This document shows, one piece after another, positions 11,101 through 23,504 of a stretch of 33,186 bases of DNA. How positions within the stretch are numbered: position 1 is the stretch's first letter; every line of letters starts with the position of its first letter. Under the pieces are notes generated by a model that saw nothing but the letters and a program-made list of their open reading frames with translations, did no database searches and was not told the DNA's origin. The stretch lies in NCBI GenBank assembly GCA_015501595.1, contig JADNRX010000557.1:1-33186 (forward strand). Reading direction: 5' to 3'. A program made the position numbers and the translations under genes. This stretch comes from Hymenopellis radicata. Lineage: Eukaryota > Basidiomycota > Agaricomycetes > Agaricales > Physalacriaceae.

Positions 11101-14100
11101 TACGCACCACCTCTTGGAGATGCTTCTTTCCATAATACGGTTTGGTGGTCAAGGTTTCGCCAAGACAGCACGGGGCGGTGTTGTGAAGCGATCACAACAT
11201 GCGGGTCTCGTGCAACGGGTGGAAGCCGGTGCGTTTTCATTGTTAACATGCACTCGAACAGGTTGCTTACCATGCCATAGCCGGCTTTCCTGATCCCGAT
11301 GCCAGTTACTTGGAAGTGCTAGTAGAACTTCTGCTACGGTATGACTGTTTCTATTTGTTGAGAACACCTCGTCACCTTTGCTCTATCTAGCTTCCTACAA
11401 TCTGAACCTAGCAAGAACGGCGCGCCAACGATGCAACCTCAGAACGCCGTGATACACACGACATCAGTCGAGCTCCTCCAAACCATCGTTGCCCGGGGTG
11501 AAATCGATTCACTTTTCGTGGAGTCGATTGAGGCGATCGTTGTGGGCAAGCTATATTACTGCGTACACCTAGGTCGGCTCGACCTGCAGAACAAGCTGCT
11601 TCATGTCCTTCATTCATTGATCTCGGCCTCCATGTCTATGGACGACCCTAGCCGGAGAGCTCCTCTCACGCCGAAACCTCGTCAAGGCGAAAGGCCTCCC
11701 GAGCTGACGGTGGATATCCCTCCAGATACGCATGGCCACGGATATAACCTCAATAATCTGCTCATACAGACGCTCGTGGATGGTATTTCGGTTCCTACGA
11801 ATCGGCCGGTTCTGCAACATTGGCTGGATTTCATTCTGATGGCTGTTCCTCAGTTCCAGCCTGCGCTCCAGGCTGTCGTTGCGCCACTCAATGACTGTAT
11901 TTGCAAGCAACTCCAGACTGCTTTGGATGATATATTGCAGGTGGCAACGAAGGAGAAGGAGTTTGACGACGACTTCAGTTCGACTGTTACGGACGCGGAG
12001 TGTGTGATGTTGTTGAATGGGCTTGAGCGGCTTGTTCTTATCAGTTTGGCGTACACCTCGGAGATCAGCAGTCAAGAGGAGGATGCGACTGCAGGTGACA
12101 AGTCTGCGGATTCAGGAGGGCTCCTGGGTTATGTCTCGACGGTCTTCAGCTCTGACAATCCACAGCCAGCTACGGAGGAACAATTGACTGTGCGTCTTAA
12201 CAAGGAATGGGACCATTTTCATGTGTTAATGATTTCCGTTTTTCTAGGCGCGTTCTTCTGGATATCGTGCATTACAAGATGCCGTCCGGATACTCTATTC
12301 AATGTGGGGTTCCCTATCGTGGACTGAACGGGAAGCGCGGTCATCCAGGGATGAATTGTTAGCTCTCATATTTACTCGGGTACGGGTACGATGTCGGCGA
12401 GTGTTGGAGCATCTTTTCCGTGTGCAGGCCGCGGAGGTGTTCGAGGCTATCGTGGAGTGCTGGAACAAGGATGTTGGCGTACGTCGTTTGTGAATACGTT
12501 CCGCGGAGTGTTAATTCTTGTTTTGCAGAGTCCGACGATTGGCGAGAACTGTGCGTTCGATCTCACGGATGTCCTCATCTCGAACGCGCAAAACGCGGTT
12601 CACATGATGTGCGAGAGTATCTCGTGGCGGGTATCTGGGCTTGAGAGGACACGGAAGCAGGCTGTTAATCCTGAATTGTGAGTTTGTCTGTTCGTCATTT
12701 ATTTGTGTCCCTGAGGATGTTGAACAGATCCGATAATGCTCTCTTCAAGTTCCTTGAATTGTACATGTCTCGGCTGGAGGGCCCGATAGCGCTTCAGGTC
12801 TGGAACCGATTCTTGCAGCTGACGAAGGATGTTATTGGCAGTGGTCGTGACTTTAAGCCTCAGAACTATCCTACATTGAGGTAAGCTTCATCATAACGTC
12901 GTGATTACTTTCTCAATGTGCAAATTAGATGTTTAACAGTGTTGGCGGATAAGATTACTCAAACAACCGCTGTAGAGGATAGACGAATCCGCAAGGATCT
13001 TCAGGTGGGTCGAGGCACGTCTGCTGATGGTTAGCGACTGAACGCGATGAACAGGAAACTTACGGAAAACTCCTCGACTCGTGCATAGTATTTGTTGGAC
13101 GCTCTTTCGACCAGGGTTCTTGGATTCGACGTACTGCGAAGGATGCTCTGGGAGCTAACGGCAGGGATTCGCCCGTTCCGCGAGCAATAAATGGTATGAC
13201 GCGTCACGACTTCGCCAGTTATGTCATGCTCAAGAGCGTACCCAGAGGCCAAGATTGATGAAAAGCTGAATGCTAGCGTGTCTTCTTTACCTGCTGAGAG
13301 TCCGCGTATAGCTTCGTCATCCGAGCTTCTATATCAGGTAAACTATTTCGCACTTGTTGCAGGAGATTCCTTGACGCCGTGTATTCAGATCAACGAGTTT
13401 GTAGCGACCTCCAGCGTCCCGCACCTACGGCGTTTCCTCATCGATAATGACAAGATTTCGACGGCATGTAGTAATATCGTGTACTACATTGTTAGTCCGG
13501 CTATGAAGGGTAAATCCAGGTAAGACTTCGGATCACGTCCTTGTTTCCTTTGTTGACCATTGAAAGACCGATGGATGTGGATACCACCACTGTAGCGATA
13601 ATCCAGGAGATGTCGCGAATTCCGGCGGCTTTGAAAGCTTGGAAGGCGCCTGTCGTTGAGCTGCTCAATGACAATCGACTGTTCAACGGGAGTGCCGATG
13701 TGGCTGACCAATGGAAGCCCATTGTCAAGTCTTTATTCGATGCTGATAAAACCGCATTTCCCGAGCTTCTCGGTAAGCAAACCCTAGGTGGTCATTTGGA
13801 TTATGTGCTGATTCCTTGTTCGTTATTTTCAGGGAAAGTGGCGACTGCACCCTCGACGAACATTTTCACTAATCGCGAATACGAAATGCTTCTACGGTCA
13901 TTGAATCTTCGGCGACTGTCGTTTGTGCTGTTCGCGGGCGACAAGAATCATTTCTTGACGCAGCTCCCTTCAATACAGGAGAAGCTTGTGGATATACTGA
14001 AGAACGTCACCGCGCCCATCGTGCAGAGTGAGGTATATCTATGCATCCGGGTCCTGTTATGTCGTTTGTCGCCCCACAATCTGACGAGCTTCTGGCCGGT

Positions 14101-14762
14101 TATACTAACGGAGCTGGTAAGCCTGCGATATTCTTCTTTTCATTCTAGAAAAGCGAACTGAACCGCTCTGTGAACCAGTATCGATTGTTTGACCAAGCCA
14201 TGTCGAGTCCGCCGTCTGACGGCTCCGAAGACTTGCAGCTGATTCTCTCAGCGTGTAAATGCCTCGACCTTTTGTTTGTACTACAAACTGAAGAGTTCCA
14301 AATGTGAGTGCTTGCCGGCTTTAGCGCGATAAGTGTTGGTACTGACGGATGTGGGCTTTAGACATCAATGGATCTTCATCACCGACACGGTCGACGCTAT
14401 ATATCGACCGAACGAGTGGGCGCCTTCAGCAATGCTGGATCAGCTTGCGGAAATAGTGGGCAACATGCCACGGGTGGGTTTACTTTAACTTCGTCTTCCA
14501 GTGTTTCTTTCTGAGAAGGGCCTCCAAGTCGGATTCACAGAATGGCGCCCTGTTCAGTACCACTGGTGCAGATTCGTTACGGCGCGGTATGCGGCGGCCT
14601 CTGCTGAACAGCATACGGCAAATCGAGAGTATTCGGGATCTGGGCATCTTCTTCTCCAATGTCAGCATAGCATCATATGAGAGTGTGTACGCGAGCGGAG
14701 GGAATGTAGATTGGGAGGCAGTAGAGAAGGGCATTATGGACGATTTGTTCGATGGACGGTAA
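8118..14762 (+). CDS. DOP1: DOP1 (Dopey) endosome/Golgi trafficking protein
   Basis: A large cytosolic protein that, with Mon2 and the flippase Neo1 in yeast, acts in endosome-to-Golgi traffic and membrane asymmetry. Twenty-six exons sum to 5298 bases, giving 1765 residues, close to the roughly 1700 of yeast Dop1, with no disruption. The N-terminal Dopey domain is clear: KYKKYTQQVEKCLNSFDNVH, FKEIPRKLIVAKRLSQCLNP, VHQRALDVYAHILPVLG, LPLWSSGLFPFFEYAATSVK. The C-terminus is also typical (RRPLLNSIRQIESIRDLG, then ASYESVYASGG and a final DDLFDGR). The start ATG at 8118 gives a short exon (8118-8187) spliced to 8249. The first exons are 8118-8187, 8249-8382, 8434-8580, 8630-8710, 8806-8889 and 8939-9583. 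Intron 5 (8890-8938) must use a GC donor. A 51-base in-frame intron at 13338-13388 could instead be read through. Repeat-rich alpha-solenoid fold expected. Confidence 0.96.
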
Positions 14763-14990
14763 ACGGTCATGACTTTACGTTACACTAATAGCATTTATAC
14801 TTGTATTGATACCTCTCATCTGCTCTCCGTGATACCTTACTTTTTGAATAGCTCATGCATTCATTGTATACTAGACTTGCGCTAGGCCGTCAGTAAGAAG
14901 ACAGCCGGCGGCTGGAGCGTTGACAGCGTATTGAGATGATCACACCGAGATTTTAACCAAAAGAGAGAATCCAATATGCTACCTAATACA
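14763..14990. other. Convergent 3' intergenic spacer
   Basis: This is the 228-base gap between the DOP1 stop and the stop of the EF-hand gene on the other strand. It must hold both 3' ends and polyadenylation sites. No coding potential was seen. Confidence 0.6.
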
Positions 14991-16220
14991 TTAAAAATCG
15001 TTCCAGTTACGCTTGAACTTGTACTGCATTCGCGACTGTTTAATCTCAGTGTGTTTGCAGAGTAATGGCGGAAATGCATTACCTTGTATGGCATGTTCTT
15101 GCGCATCTTGTCGCTCGGATTTGTGGGCGGTAAATAACCGTCGTCGCCTGCGCCCCACTCTGCCTTCTGCTGGCCCGCAGACTTGGCGCCTTGGTATTTC
15201 ACGGAGGGATCTTGCTTCTCCGGCGGGGTGGTCCGCTGGATCTTGGGTTTTGGCGGGTCCTGGATAGGCGTGTCCACAACATGCAGAGGGTCAGCGTATG
15301 GGTGTCCGGCTATGGGCTCCTGTGCTGTGGCGTCCTGAGGAGGCTCGACGTGTTCATGAGGCTCGTGTGACTCGAGCACCTCCTCGACGGTTATACCCTG
15401 GTACTCCGCCTCCTTCTCCGCCTCCTTAAGCTCGATCTGCTCGTGGTGCGCAAAATGCTCGATATCCTCGGGGTGGTTGTACGACTCGTCGGTTTGAGTT
15501 TCGGGTGTTGAGTGGAATTCTTCTTCGTGGTGTAGGAAGAACTCTGAAAAGAGAAGTGAGATACGCGTTTTGCGGACGCTGGGGATGAGACGTACCGCTC
15601 TCGATATCGTAGTGGTGTCCCTCTGCGCCGAGGCTGTCAAAGTTGGGTAGTCCCTCGAGTCCGACGAGTCCAAACTCTTCGACTGTTATCTTGCCGTCGT
15701 GATTCTTGTCGAGACGGTCGAGAACGACCTTTACGATGGTATCTGCCTTCTTCTGGTGCTCGATATCGTCCTAGAGTGCAATATTCAGTCTGGTTGCCAC
15801 GGTCGGAAATTGATGATAATTACTTTCGACTTTTTCTGCGAATAGACGTGGTGAACGCCGTAGATAGCCTCTATCTCTTCCTTGTCCCAGACACCATCCC
15901 TAAGCGTGTATCAATGATTGTCCGTCCATAGTAAATATGCGTACGGACCGGTTAAGATCATGCAGTTGGAAGAAGCTCTTCAAGTCAAACGCCTCTCTGT
16001 TGATTATAAGGGACCCGTTTTACGTTTGGTAACGAAATGAACTTGCATATGGTGTTCCGAGGCCATCTGCATATTTCACTGTCAATTGAATGGGTTCCCT
16101 GAATAGCGTGGAACGTACGTGTCGGTCAGCATATTGCTTCATTGTCTCGCCGTCAGCGGGGCCGTGACCTCCGTGCGCCAGAGCATGGTAAAAGAGTGAA
16201 AACCACAAGACGGACTTCAT
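14991..16220 (-). CDS. Secretory-pathway EF-hand protein, nucleobindin/Ssp120-like
   Basis: Probably a calcium-binding protein of the ER/Golgi lumen. Seven exons (16119-16220, 16047-16066, 15949-15996, 15824-15899, 15596-15770, 15083-15543, 14991-15023) sum to 915 bases, 304 residues. The N-terminus MKSVLWFSLFYHALAHGGHG is a short signal peptide. Two EF-hand loops follow: a first in LHDLNRDGVWDKEEIEAIYG and a canonical second in LDKNHDGKITVEEF. The C-terminal half is low-complexity, rich in His, Glu and Pro, ending MPYKYKFKRNWNDF. The first exon pair and the ATG fit well. Intron 15997-16046 has a GCAAGT donor, the only donor that keeps the EF-hand frame. The gene converges on DOP1, with 228 bases between the two stop codons. 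Confidence 0.88.
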
Positions 16221-17300
16221 GGTAGCGGTCGACTGGAAAGTAAAGTAGCAGTGAACAGCTGCCGCCTAGTGCCGGACCATTTGTCAGCATCTCCCACGCC
16301 CCTGAGTGGTTGACGCGCTCTCCATCCAACGTGCTCCTCGACGCGCCTTGGTCGCGTTTTCCAGTCTGGCACTCGGTGTCCCAATGCCCCGATGACTGTA
16401 GGACATGTTGTCAATCAGAGTCATAGATTGTATGGTGTATCACAGTTCGTCGCCGCGACCCACTCTAATGCGAGTCCGAATGTAAAGTCGCCGCATTCCG
16501 CCCTTTCACCTGCGCTGTGTGGAGTTCCGGTGCACATTGGCCAATGAGGCGAGCCGATTGAACTGCCAATGGCGAGACGCCGTTGCGTCGGTGCGAGGCT
16601 GATGGCGGGATACCAGGTTCTGCCAATCAGCATGATGTAAAGCTACCTGTAAACTCTTGCAAAGTGCTGCACGACCGGAGTGCGATGTATAGTCCGAGGA
16701 GGCTTTACAAGCCCCGTATCGTCGTATAATCACCGTGGCATTGGTTGAAGATATGTGGAATGTGCTATAGATCTTGTTGTGTCAAATGTAGTGACATCGC
16801 TGCGGGGCCCTGCGGTTTGTTGGATGGATGGAGATGTTCCCGACTCAATTCCTTCTACGTTGTTTCGGTTCCTCTGTCGGCGTCGCATCCAAGCATAATT
16901 GAACCGCTGAGCACGGCTATACTACTCTATCTATCAAGTTACGTTGCGGCAGCCGTGAAAACTGGTTTGCTTTGTTGATCCTCAATCCTGGGAAAAAGAT
17001 GTTTGTTGGTAAATCAGGAAGCCTGCTTGAGTTAATAATAATGTGCAAGTACAATGTACCAGGACTAGAAATGAGATGAACTGAGCTACTTGGTCAAACT
17101 GAGCAAGCATTCCTCCGTCTAGCACGAAGAATGCAACGATGCGTCATAGACGGATAAACGAACCGAGCCGATCAATTCAAAGTCCGCAACTTGCTTCCTA
17201 AAATTACTGTTGACCAGGTAAATGGGAAATCCGACAGTTTATAAGCCTGCTCCGTTTGTCCCAACGGCTGCTTGTCTGCCCTGTTCTTTCCTCAGTGACC
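16221..17300. promoter_or_regulatory. Divergent intergenic region upstream of the ABC transporter
   Basis: About 1.1 kb lies between the EF-hand gene (minus) and the ABC transporter (plus). Open frames here are short, overlap on both strands and have no recognisable motifs. A TATA-like TTTATAAG at about 17238-17245 lies some 55 bases before the transporter ATG and is followed by a pyrimidine-rich leader, so it is a plausible core promoter. No pleiotropic drug response element of the yeast type was seen. Confidence 0.45.
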
Positions 17301-20300
17301 ATGGCTGAGACTCCCGGCGATACCGCCACCTTGAACGACGAGGAATACAGGCTCGGAGTGTACGCAATGGCTACCGACTCCCCTCGCAGTCAAACTAGCG
17401 GTGTCGATATCCACAGAGCCGAAGAGGACTTCAATACTCTGTCACGAACACTCACTGCGCGCTCCGAGACTGGGGATCACCTCAAATGGAAACCTTCGAT
17501 GACAACGGTCAAGGGAGAGAAGGATCTGGAAAAGGGCAACGATGGGGCGTCGGTGAACTCGGGTGTCTTTGACCTTCGCGAGTATCTCTCTTCATCCAAC
17601 GATGCCTACCAGGGCGCCGGCATCAAGCACAAGGTTTGTATCGTCGCGTCGTATTCACCGATCATCTATTGAACGAGTTTTAGCATGTCGGCGTGACCTG
17701 GCAAGACCTCCAGGTGGATGTCGTTGGAAGTGCTGACAGCAAGGCAAGTGTCCTTCGTAAGTACACCTTTCAGACTTTCTAACGCGCCCTTTTTTCAGAT
17801 ATACGTCGGTACTTTCGGCGGTATGTTCTGATCTCTTTCTCCTTGGTCGTGCTCATGAGGCCCTAGGCGCGATTCTCAACTTCTTTTTGGCTCCATTTTT
17901 GTTCATCTGGGGTCTGATTGCCCCGCTCTTTCCATCCAAACAACTAACAACACGTCCCATCTTACACAAGTAAGTCCATTTCCTGCGCCACATTCCACCT
18001 TCTGACCTTCCGCTACTAGATCATCAGGCGTTCTGAAACCCGGCGAAATGTGTCTCGTCCTCGGTTGCCCTGGTTCTGGTTGCACTACATTCCTGAAAAC
18101 GATCGCGAACCAACGCGAGGGATACGCCAACGTCTCGGGCAATGTGCTCTATGCGGGTATGGACGCTGCTGAGATGGCCAAATTCTACAAGGGGGAAGTC
18201 GTCTACAACGAGGAAGGTACGCATATAGATAAACCCGCGTTTCAGCCCAGCGCTAATCCGTCGCCGCCGCCGCCGCAGACGATCGGCACATCGCGACTTT
18301 GACGGTTGCCCAGACACTCGACTTTGCCCTTTCCACGTAAGTCGACATGACACTTTCATTATCATGATCCATTCTCATTTTTTGTACCCGTAGCAAGACA
18401 CCCGGTCCCAACGGTCGTCTTCCGGGCGTCACCAAAACGCAATTCAATGAAGAGGTTCTGGCGACGCTTTTGAAGATGCTCAACATCTCCCACACGGCGC
18501 AAACTCTTGTCGGTGACGAGTTTGTACGGGGTGTTTCTGGCGGAGAGCGCAAACGTGTTAGCATTGCGGAGATGATGGCCACACGCGCTCGTGTTCAGTC
18601 TTGGGATAACTCTACTCGTGGTTTGGATGCCTCTACGGCCTTGGATTTCGCCAGGAGTCTTCGGATTATGACGGACGTTCTCGGACAAACAACCTTTGTG
18701 TCACTCTACCAAGCCGGTGAAGGTATGTCCACTGTTTTAATACAATGATCTTCCAGCTCTGATCCGCTACCACAGGTATTTACGATCTCTTCGACAAGGT
18801 CCTCGTCCTCGATCAAGGACGCCAGGTGTATTACGGCCCGCCCAAGGAAGCACGGGCCTACTTTGAGGACCTCGGTTACAAATCCCTCCCGCGCCAGAGT
18901 ACCCCGGATTACCTCACGGGGTGCACGGATCCAATGAACGCCAGTTCGCCCCAGGACTCTCTTCGCGCGATGTGCCCTGCTCGCCTGAATCTCTCGAGCA
19001 GGCCTTCTTGGCGTCTACACACGGAAAGGAGCTCACGAACTCTTTGGACAAGTATAACCTGTATATGACAACGGAGAAGGCGGACCAGGAGGCGTTCAGA
19101 GCCGCCGTGGTAGATGACAAGAAGAAGGGTGTGTCGAAGAAGAGCCCGTACACGCTTGGATTGTCCGGCCAGGTTCGCTCGTTGGCGAAACGCGAGTTCC
19201 AGAAGAAGATGCAGGATAAATTTCAGCTCTTTACTAGCTTCACATTGACCACCATGTTGTCGTTCGTCATTGGAGGTGCTTACTTCGGACAACCCCTCAC
19301 CGCTGCTGGCGCCTTCACTCGTGGAGGGTACGTATGACTTGGATTATTCTATAACTATCTAACTCCTATTAACAGTGTAATTTTCGCCTCTCTACTCACA
19401 ACGTGTCTCGACGCATTCGGCGAGATGCCCATGCAAATGAACGGCCGACCCATCCTTCGGAAACAGACCAACTACAGCATGTACCGCCCCGCCGCCGTAT
19501 CCTTAGCGAACACCATCGCTGACATTCCTTTCTCCGCCACTCGTATCCTCATCTTCAACGTCGTCGTGTACTTCATGACGAACCTCAATCGGTCTGCCGG
19601 GGGCTTCTTCACATTCCATGTGTTCAACTATGTGGCGTATCTCGCTATGCAGGGGTTCTTCCGGACTTTTGGCTTGCTGTGCAAGAACTTTGATGTCGCG
19701 TTCCGGTTGGCGACGTTCTTCATTCCTAATTTGTGTGTGCTTCAGTTTGGATGATGGTTCTGTGAGCTGATGGCCTGTATAGCGTCGAGTACTCTGGGTA
19801 CATGATTCCGGTGGACAGTATGAAGCGTTGGCTGTTCTGGATCGTGAGTCCCTCGACTTGTGTTATCATTTATAAAGAGCTAACCATCCTGCAGTACTAT
19901 ATCAACCCAGTCGCATATGGTAAGTCTAACCGACGTCACTTATGGACCTTCAAGCTGACTCTCGTGAAGCCTGGCAAGGTTGTATGGAGAACGAGTTCAT
20001 GCGCATTTCGGTACTTGAATTTTTAGTTTCATGTGGCTTCTACTCACGATGCTTAAGATGGACTGCAATGGCGACTACGTCGTTCCTCGCAATGGTCCAG
20101 GATTCTCGACTTATCCGTAAGCTATCGATTCGATTATAATGCTAATGTGGGCTGACACCTTCATAGAGCTGAGCTCGGTCCCAATCAAGTGTGCGCGATC
20201 TTTGGTGCATCCGAGGGTAGCAGCATCGTAACCGGCGCGGCCTACATTGATGCTGGATATTCCTTGAACGCCTCCGACCTCTGGAAGAAGTGTTTCGTCG

Positions 20301-22928
20301 TGCTCTGCGCCTTCACTGTCGCGTTCCAGCTCACTCAGATCATCGCTTTGGAATTCTTCCCAGTATGTCTTATTCTTGTATCTTCAGAGGCTTAGCTCAC
20401 TGGATATATACAGCAATACGACAACAACATGAGCATCAACGTCTTCGCTCGTGAGGATGACGAGACAAAGAAGCTCAACCAGGCTTTACGCGAACGCAGG
20501 GCTGCGTCGGCCAAGGCTAACGAGGAAGCAAAAGCAAGAGCTATGGAGGTGCAACCCGAGCACCACGACGTCGAGAGGGGTGATGCCAGTAGCGAAACCA
20601 CAGCCGCAGCCAAGTATAAATCTCCTGAATTCTTTTATGATTTATGCTAATCCGATGCGTAGCACTCGTCACAGGAAAACTTTCACCTGGGAAGGCCTCA
20701 ATTACACTGTCCCCGTTCCTGGCGGCACGCGTCGCTTGCTGCACGATGTCTACGGATTCGTCAAGCCCGGTACACTCACCGCGCTGATGGGCGCCAGTGG
20801 TGCAGGAAAGACAACATGCTTGGATGTTCTTGCTCAGAGGAAGAACATTGGTGTTATTGCTGGTGACGTCTTGGTCGACGGTCGTCCTTTGACTTCGGAC
20901 TTTGCTCGTGGAACTGCCTATGGTTTGTTTCTTTGCCTACACTCATTTCGTTATTACTGACACACCTTGTAGCCGAACAGATGGACGTCCATGAAGGTAC
21001 GGCTACCGTTCGCGAAGCTATGCGTTTTTCGGCATACCTTCGTCAACCCTTCGAAGTCTCCCGTGAAGAAAAGGACGCATATGTCGAGGAGATGATCGAG
21101 TTGCTGGAATTACAGGACATGTCGGAGGCACTCGTTATGAGTCTCAACGTCGAAGCCCGCAAGCGGCTGACAATCGGCGTCGAGCTCGCCAGTAAACCCG
21201 AACTCCTGCTGTTCTTGGACGAACCCACATCCGGTCTGGACGCCCAGAGTGCTTGGAACTTGGTTCGATTCTTGAGGAAACTCGCTGACCAGGGTCAGGC
21301 TATTCTATGCACCATTCACCAGCCTTCATCGCTTCTGTTTGAAAGCTTTGACCGCCTTCTCCTGCTCGAGCGCGGTGGCGAGACTGTGTACTTTGGCGAC
21401 ATTGGCGCGGACTCTCATGTTCTTCGAGAGTACTTTGCCCGTCATGGCGCTGTCTGTCCTGGTAACGTTAACCCTGCGGAGTACATGTTGGAAGCTATCG
21501 GTGCCGGTGTCAGTCCACGGATTGGCGACAAGGACTGGAAAGACGTTTGGCTCGACTCGCCGGAGTACCAGGTCGTTCGGAAGGAAATCGACACGATCAA
21601 GGCTAGAGGTTTGGCTATTCCTGAAGCTGATAAGAAGTCGCTCAGCACTTGTGAGTGGATATTCGTTTCGTAATCTCCTTTGACTTACGAGTGTGTCAGT
21701 CGCGACGCCTCTCGCTTACCAACTCCAAATCGTTGTTTACCGCAACAATCTTGCTCTCTGGAGGTCCCCTGACTACATCTTCTCCCGTCTCTTCGTCGTG
21801 GCATTCGTATCGCTGTTCGTCTCACTCTCGTTCTTGAGCCTTGGAAACAGCACTCGGGATCTCCAATTCCGAATGTTCAGCATGTAAGCTTGGGTCGCCT
21901 TGCGCGCTTCATTCTCGTTCTAAAATCGCTCTTGACAGTTTCTGGGTTACCATTCTGCCCGCAATCATTATGTCTCAAATCGAACCCTTGTTCATCAGCA
22001 ATCGTAGGATTTTCATCAGAGGTTTGTTCAGTCCATTTCACCGTTTTCATGTGCTGAGTCTATGTGACTTTGCAGAATCATCAAGTCGCATATATTCGCC
22101 CTACATCTTCGCCCTCGGTCAACTGATTGGCGAACTTCCTTACAATACAATGTGCGCCTTGGTCTACTGGGTCCTCATGGTTCGTATCTGCGTGCTCATT
22201 GTCTTCACCGTCTGATCAATGCGCACAGGTTTACCCCACTGGTTTCGGAAAGGGCAGCGCTGGCACGAGTGGAACAGGATTCCAATTGCTGGTCATTCTC
22301 TTCTTCTTTATGTTCGGAGTATCCCTCGGTCAATTGATCGCTGCCTTGTCGCCCAGTGTCCAGGTCGCCGTATTGTTCAACCCCTTCATCTCCCTCGTTC
22401 TCGTCACCTTCTGTGGTGTTACGATTCCCTATGCGACGATGATCAAGTTCTGGCGTAGCTGGATCTACTACTTGAATCCTTATACCTGGAGTATTTCCGC
22501 GATGGTTGCTACTGAGCTTCAGTACGTTCATCGCCATTCCGATATGCTTCGCGTTGCTCATGTTTTCGTAGTGGCCTTGTCATACAATGCAAGCCTGAAG
22601 AATTTGTAGTTTTCAACCCGCCATCGGGCCAGACTTGTGCTGCGTGGGCTGGCGACTTTATGGGGTATTACGGTGGATATCTGGAAAACCCCAATGCGAC
22701 CGATGCGTGTCATTATTGCCAGTATCAGGTCGGCGACGAGTTTTACACCCCGCTCAACATCGAGTATGGAGACAGATGGCGAAACGTCTTCATTCTCTTT
22801 TCCTTCTTCGGTGCGTTGTTGGCTTCTTCATGCTTCCACGACGTTCGCTGACACTGTGGGCTCGGCTAGTTTTTAATGTTGGCGCAACTATAATAGCATC
22901 GCGCTTCCTGCGCTATGCGAAGCGGTAG
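17301..22928 (+). CDS. PDR/ABCG-type full-length ABC transporter, one-base frameshift
   Basis: Full-size plasma-membrane exporter of the pleiotropic drug resistance type, in (NBD-TMD)x2 order. Twenty-three exons give 4484 bases, exactly one short of a multiple of three; restored, the protein would be about 1494 residues, normal for the family. NBD1 has the fungal PDR Walker A with Cys in place of Lys (GCPGSGCTT), [13 protein letters not shown] and the degenerate Walker [13 protein letters not shown]2 has canonical Walker [10 protein letters not shown], the degenerate signature [12 protein letters not shown], Walker B LLLFLDE and an HQPSS switch. The lesion is in exon 8 (18776-19327, 552 bases): the frame after GCTDP continues as NERQFAPG only if one A is added near 18933. 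Intron 2 (17744-17798) uses a GCAAGT donor. The 3' end from 22334 lies in the inverted duplication. As written, the product would stop after NBD1; a sequencing error is the alternative. Confidence 0.93.
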
Positions 22929-22936
22929 ACCGCTTC
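22919..22936 (+). other. Perfect 7-base hairpin around the ABC stop codon
   Basis: GAAGCGG-TAGA-CCGCTTC places the TAG stop codon in the loop of a perfect inverted repeat. The same hairpin is kept in the left-arm copy around 3254-3271. It may only reflect codons for the AKR terminus plus chance. Confidence 0.6.
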
Positions 22937-23037
22937 CACCTATATATATATATTCTACTACATTACTATCAGGCTATAGTCCTAGACCCCATTGTAGAAG
23001 CTGACATCAAGTCTGTATTTTTGGCGCTTCACCTACT

Positions 23038-23043
23038 AATAAA
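23038..23043 (+). terminator. AATAAA polyadenylation signal candidate
   Basis: A consensus AATAAA lies 110 bases after the ABC transporter stop, within sequence shared by both arms. It is the only good candidate 3'-end signal in this gap. The rest of 22929-23504 shows a TATATATATA run at about 22944-22954 and the conserved upstream block of F-box gene A. Confidence 0.45.
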
Positions 23044-23504
23044 TAACAAGCGATATTGGACTTTCTTTCCTTACTACTCGTAGTGCGATGGATGAAACAT
23101 TGACAACGGATGAAAGCGGCCTGGTAATTCCGACTACAGTCAGGCCGTTGTCGTTCCTGTCGAGAGCCCGGGAAGCTTCTCTGGGTTTAACAGACGATCG
23201 TGAGGCGATATATAGGCATCAGGAGTACAGCCACGTAAATGAGTCCAACCAACTAGCCATGCAGTCGAATTGATAATAATATGCCACTCGCTCGCCGAGC
23301 TCTACGTGGGATCCGAAATATTTACGCCACAAGACGGTGTTTGTCTGTGTTTGCTTGTAGCCTTCATGCTTCGCTATCCTTCGTTCCCTTCCACTTCCGA
23401 CACGCCACCTGAGTTGCCTTTATTTCTACCCTCCACGGAGACAACGCGGTTTGCACATCTGATTTCTCTTCTCATCTACACCGGTCTCAATCTAGTCCAA
23501 GGGT

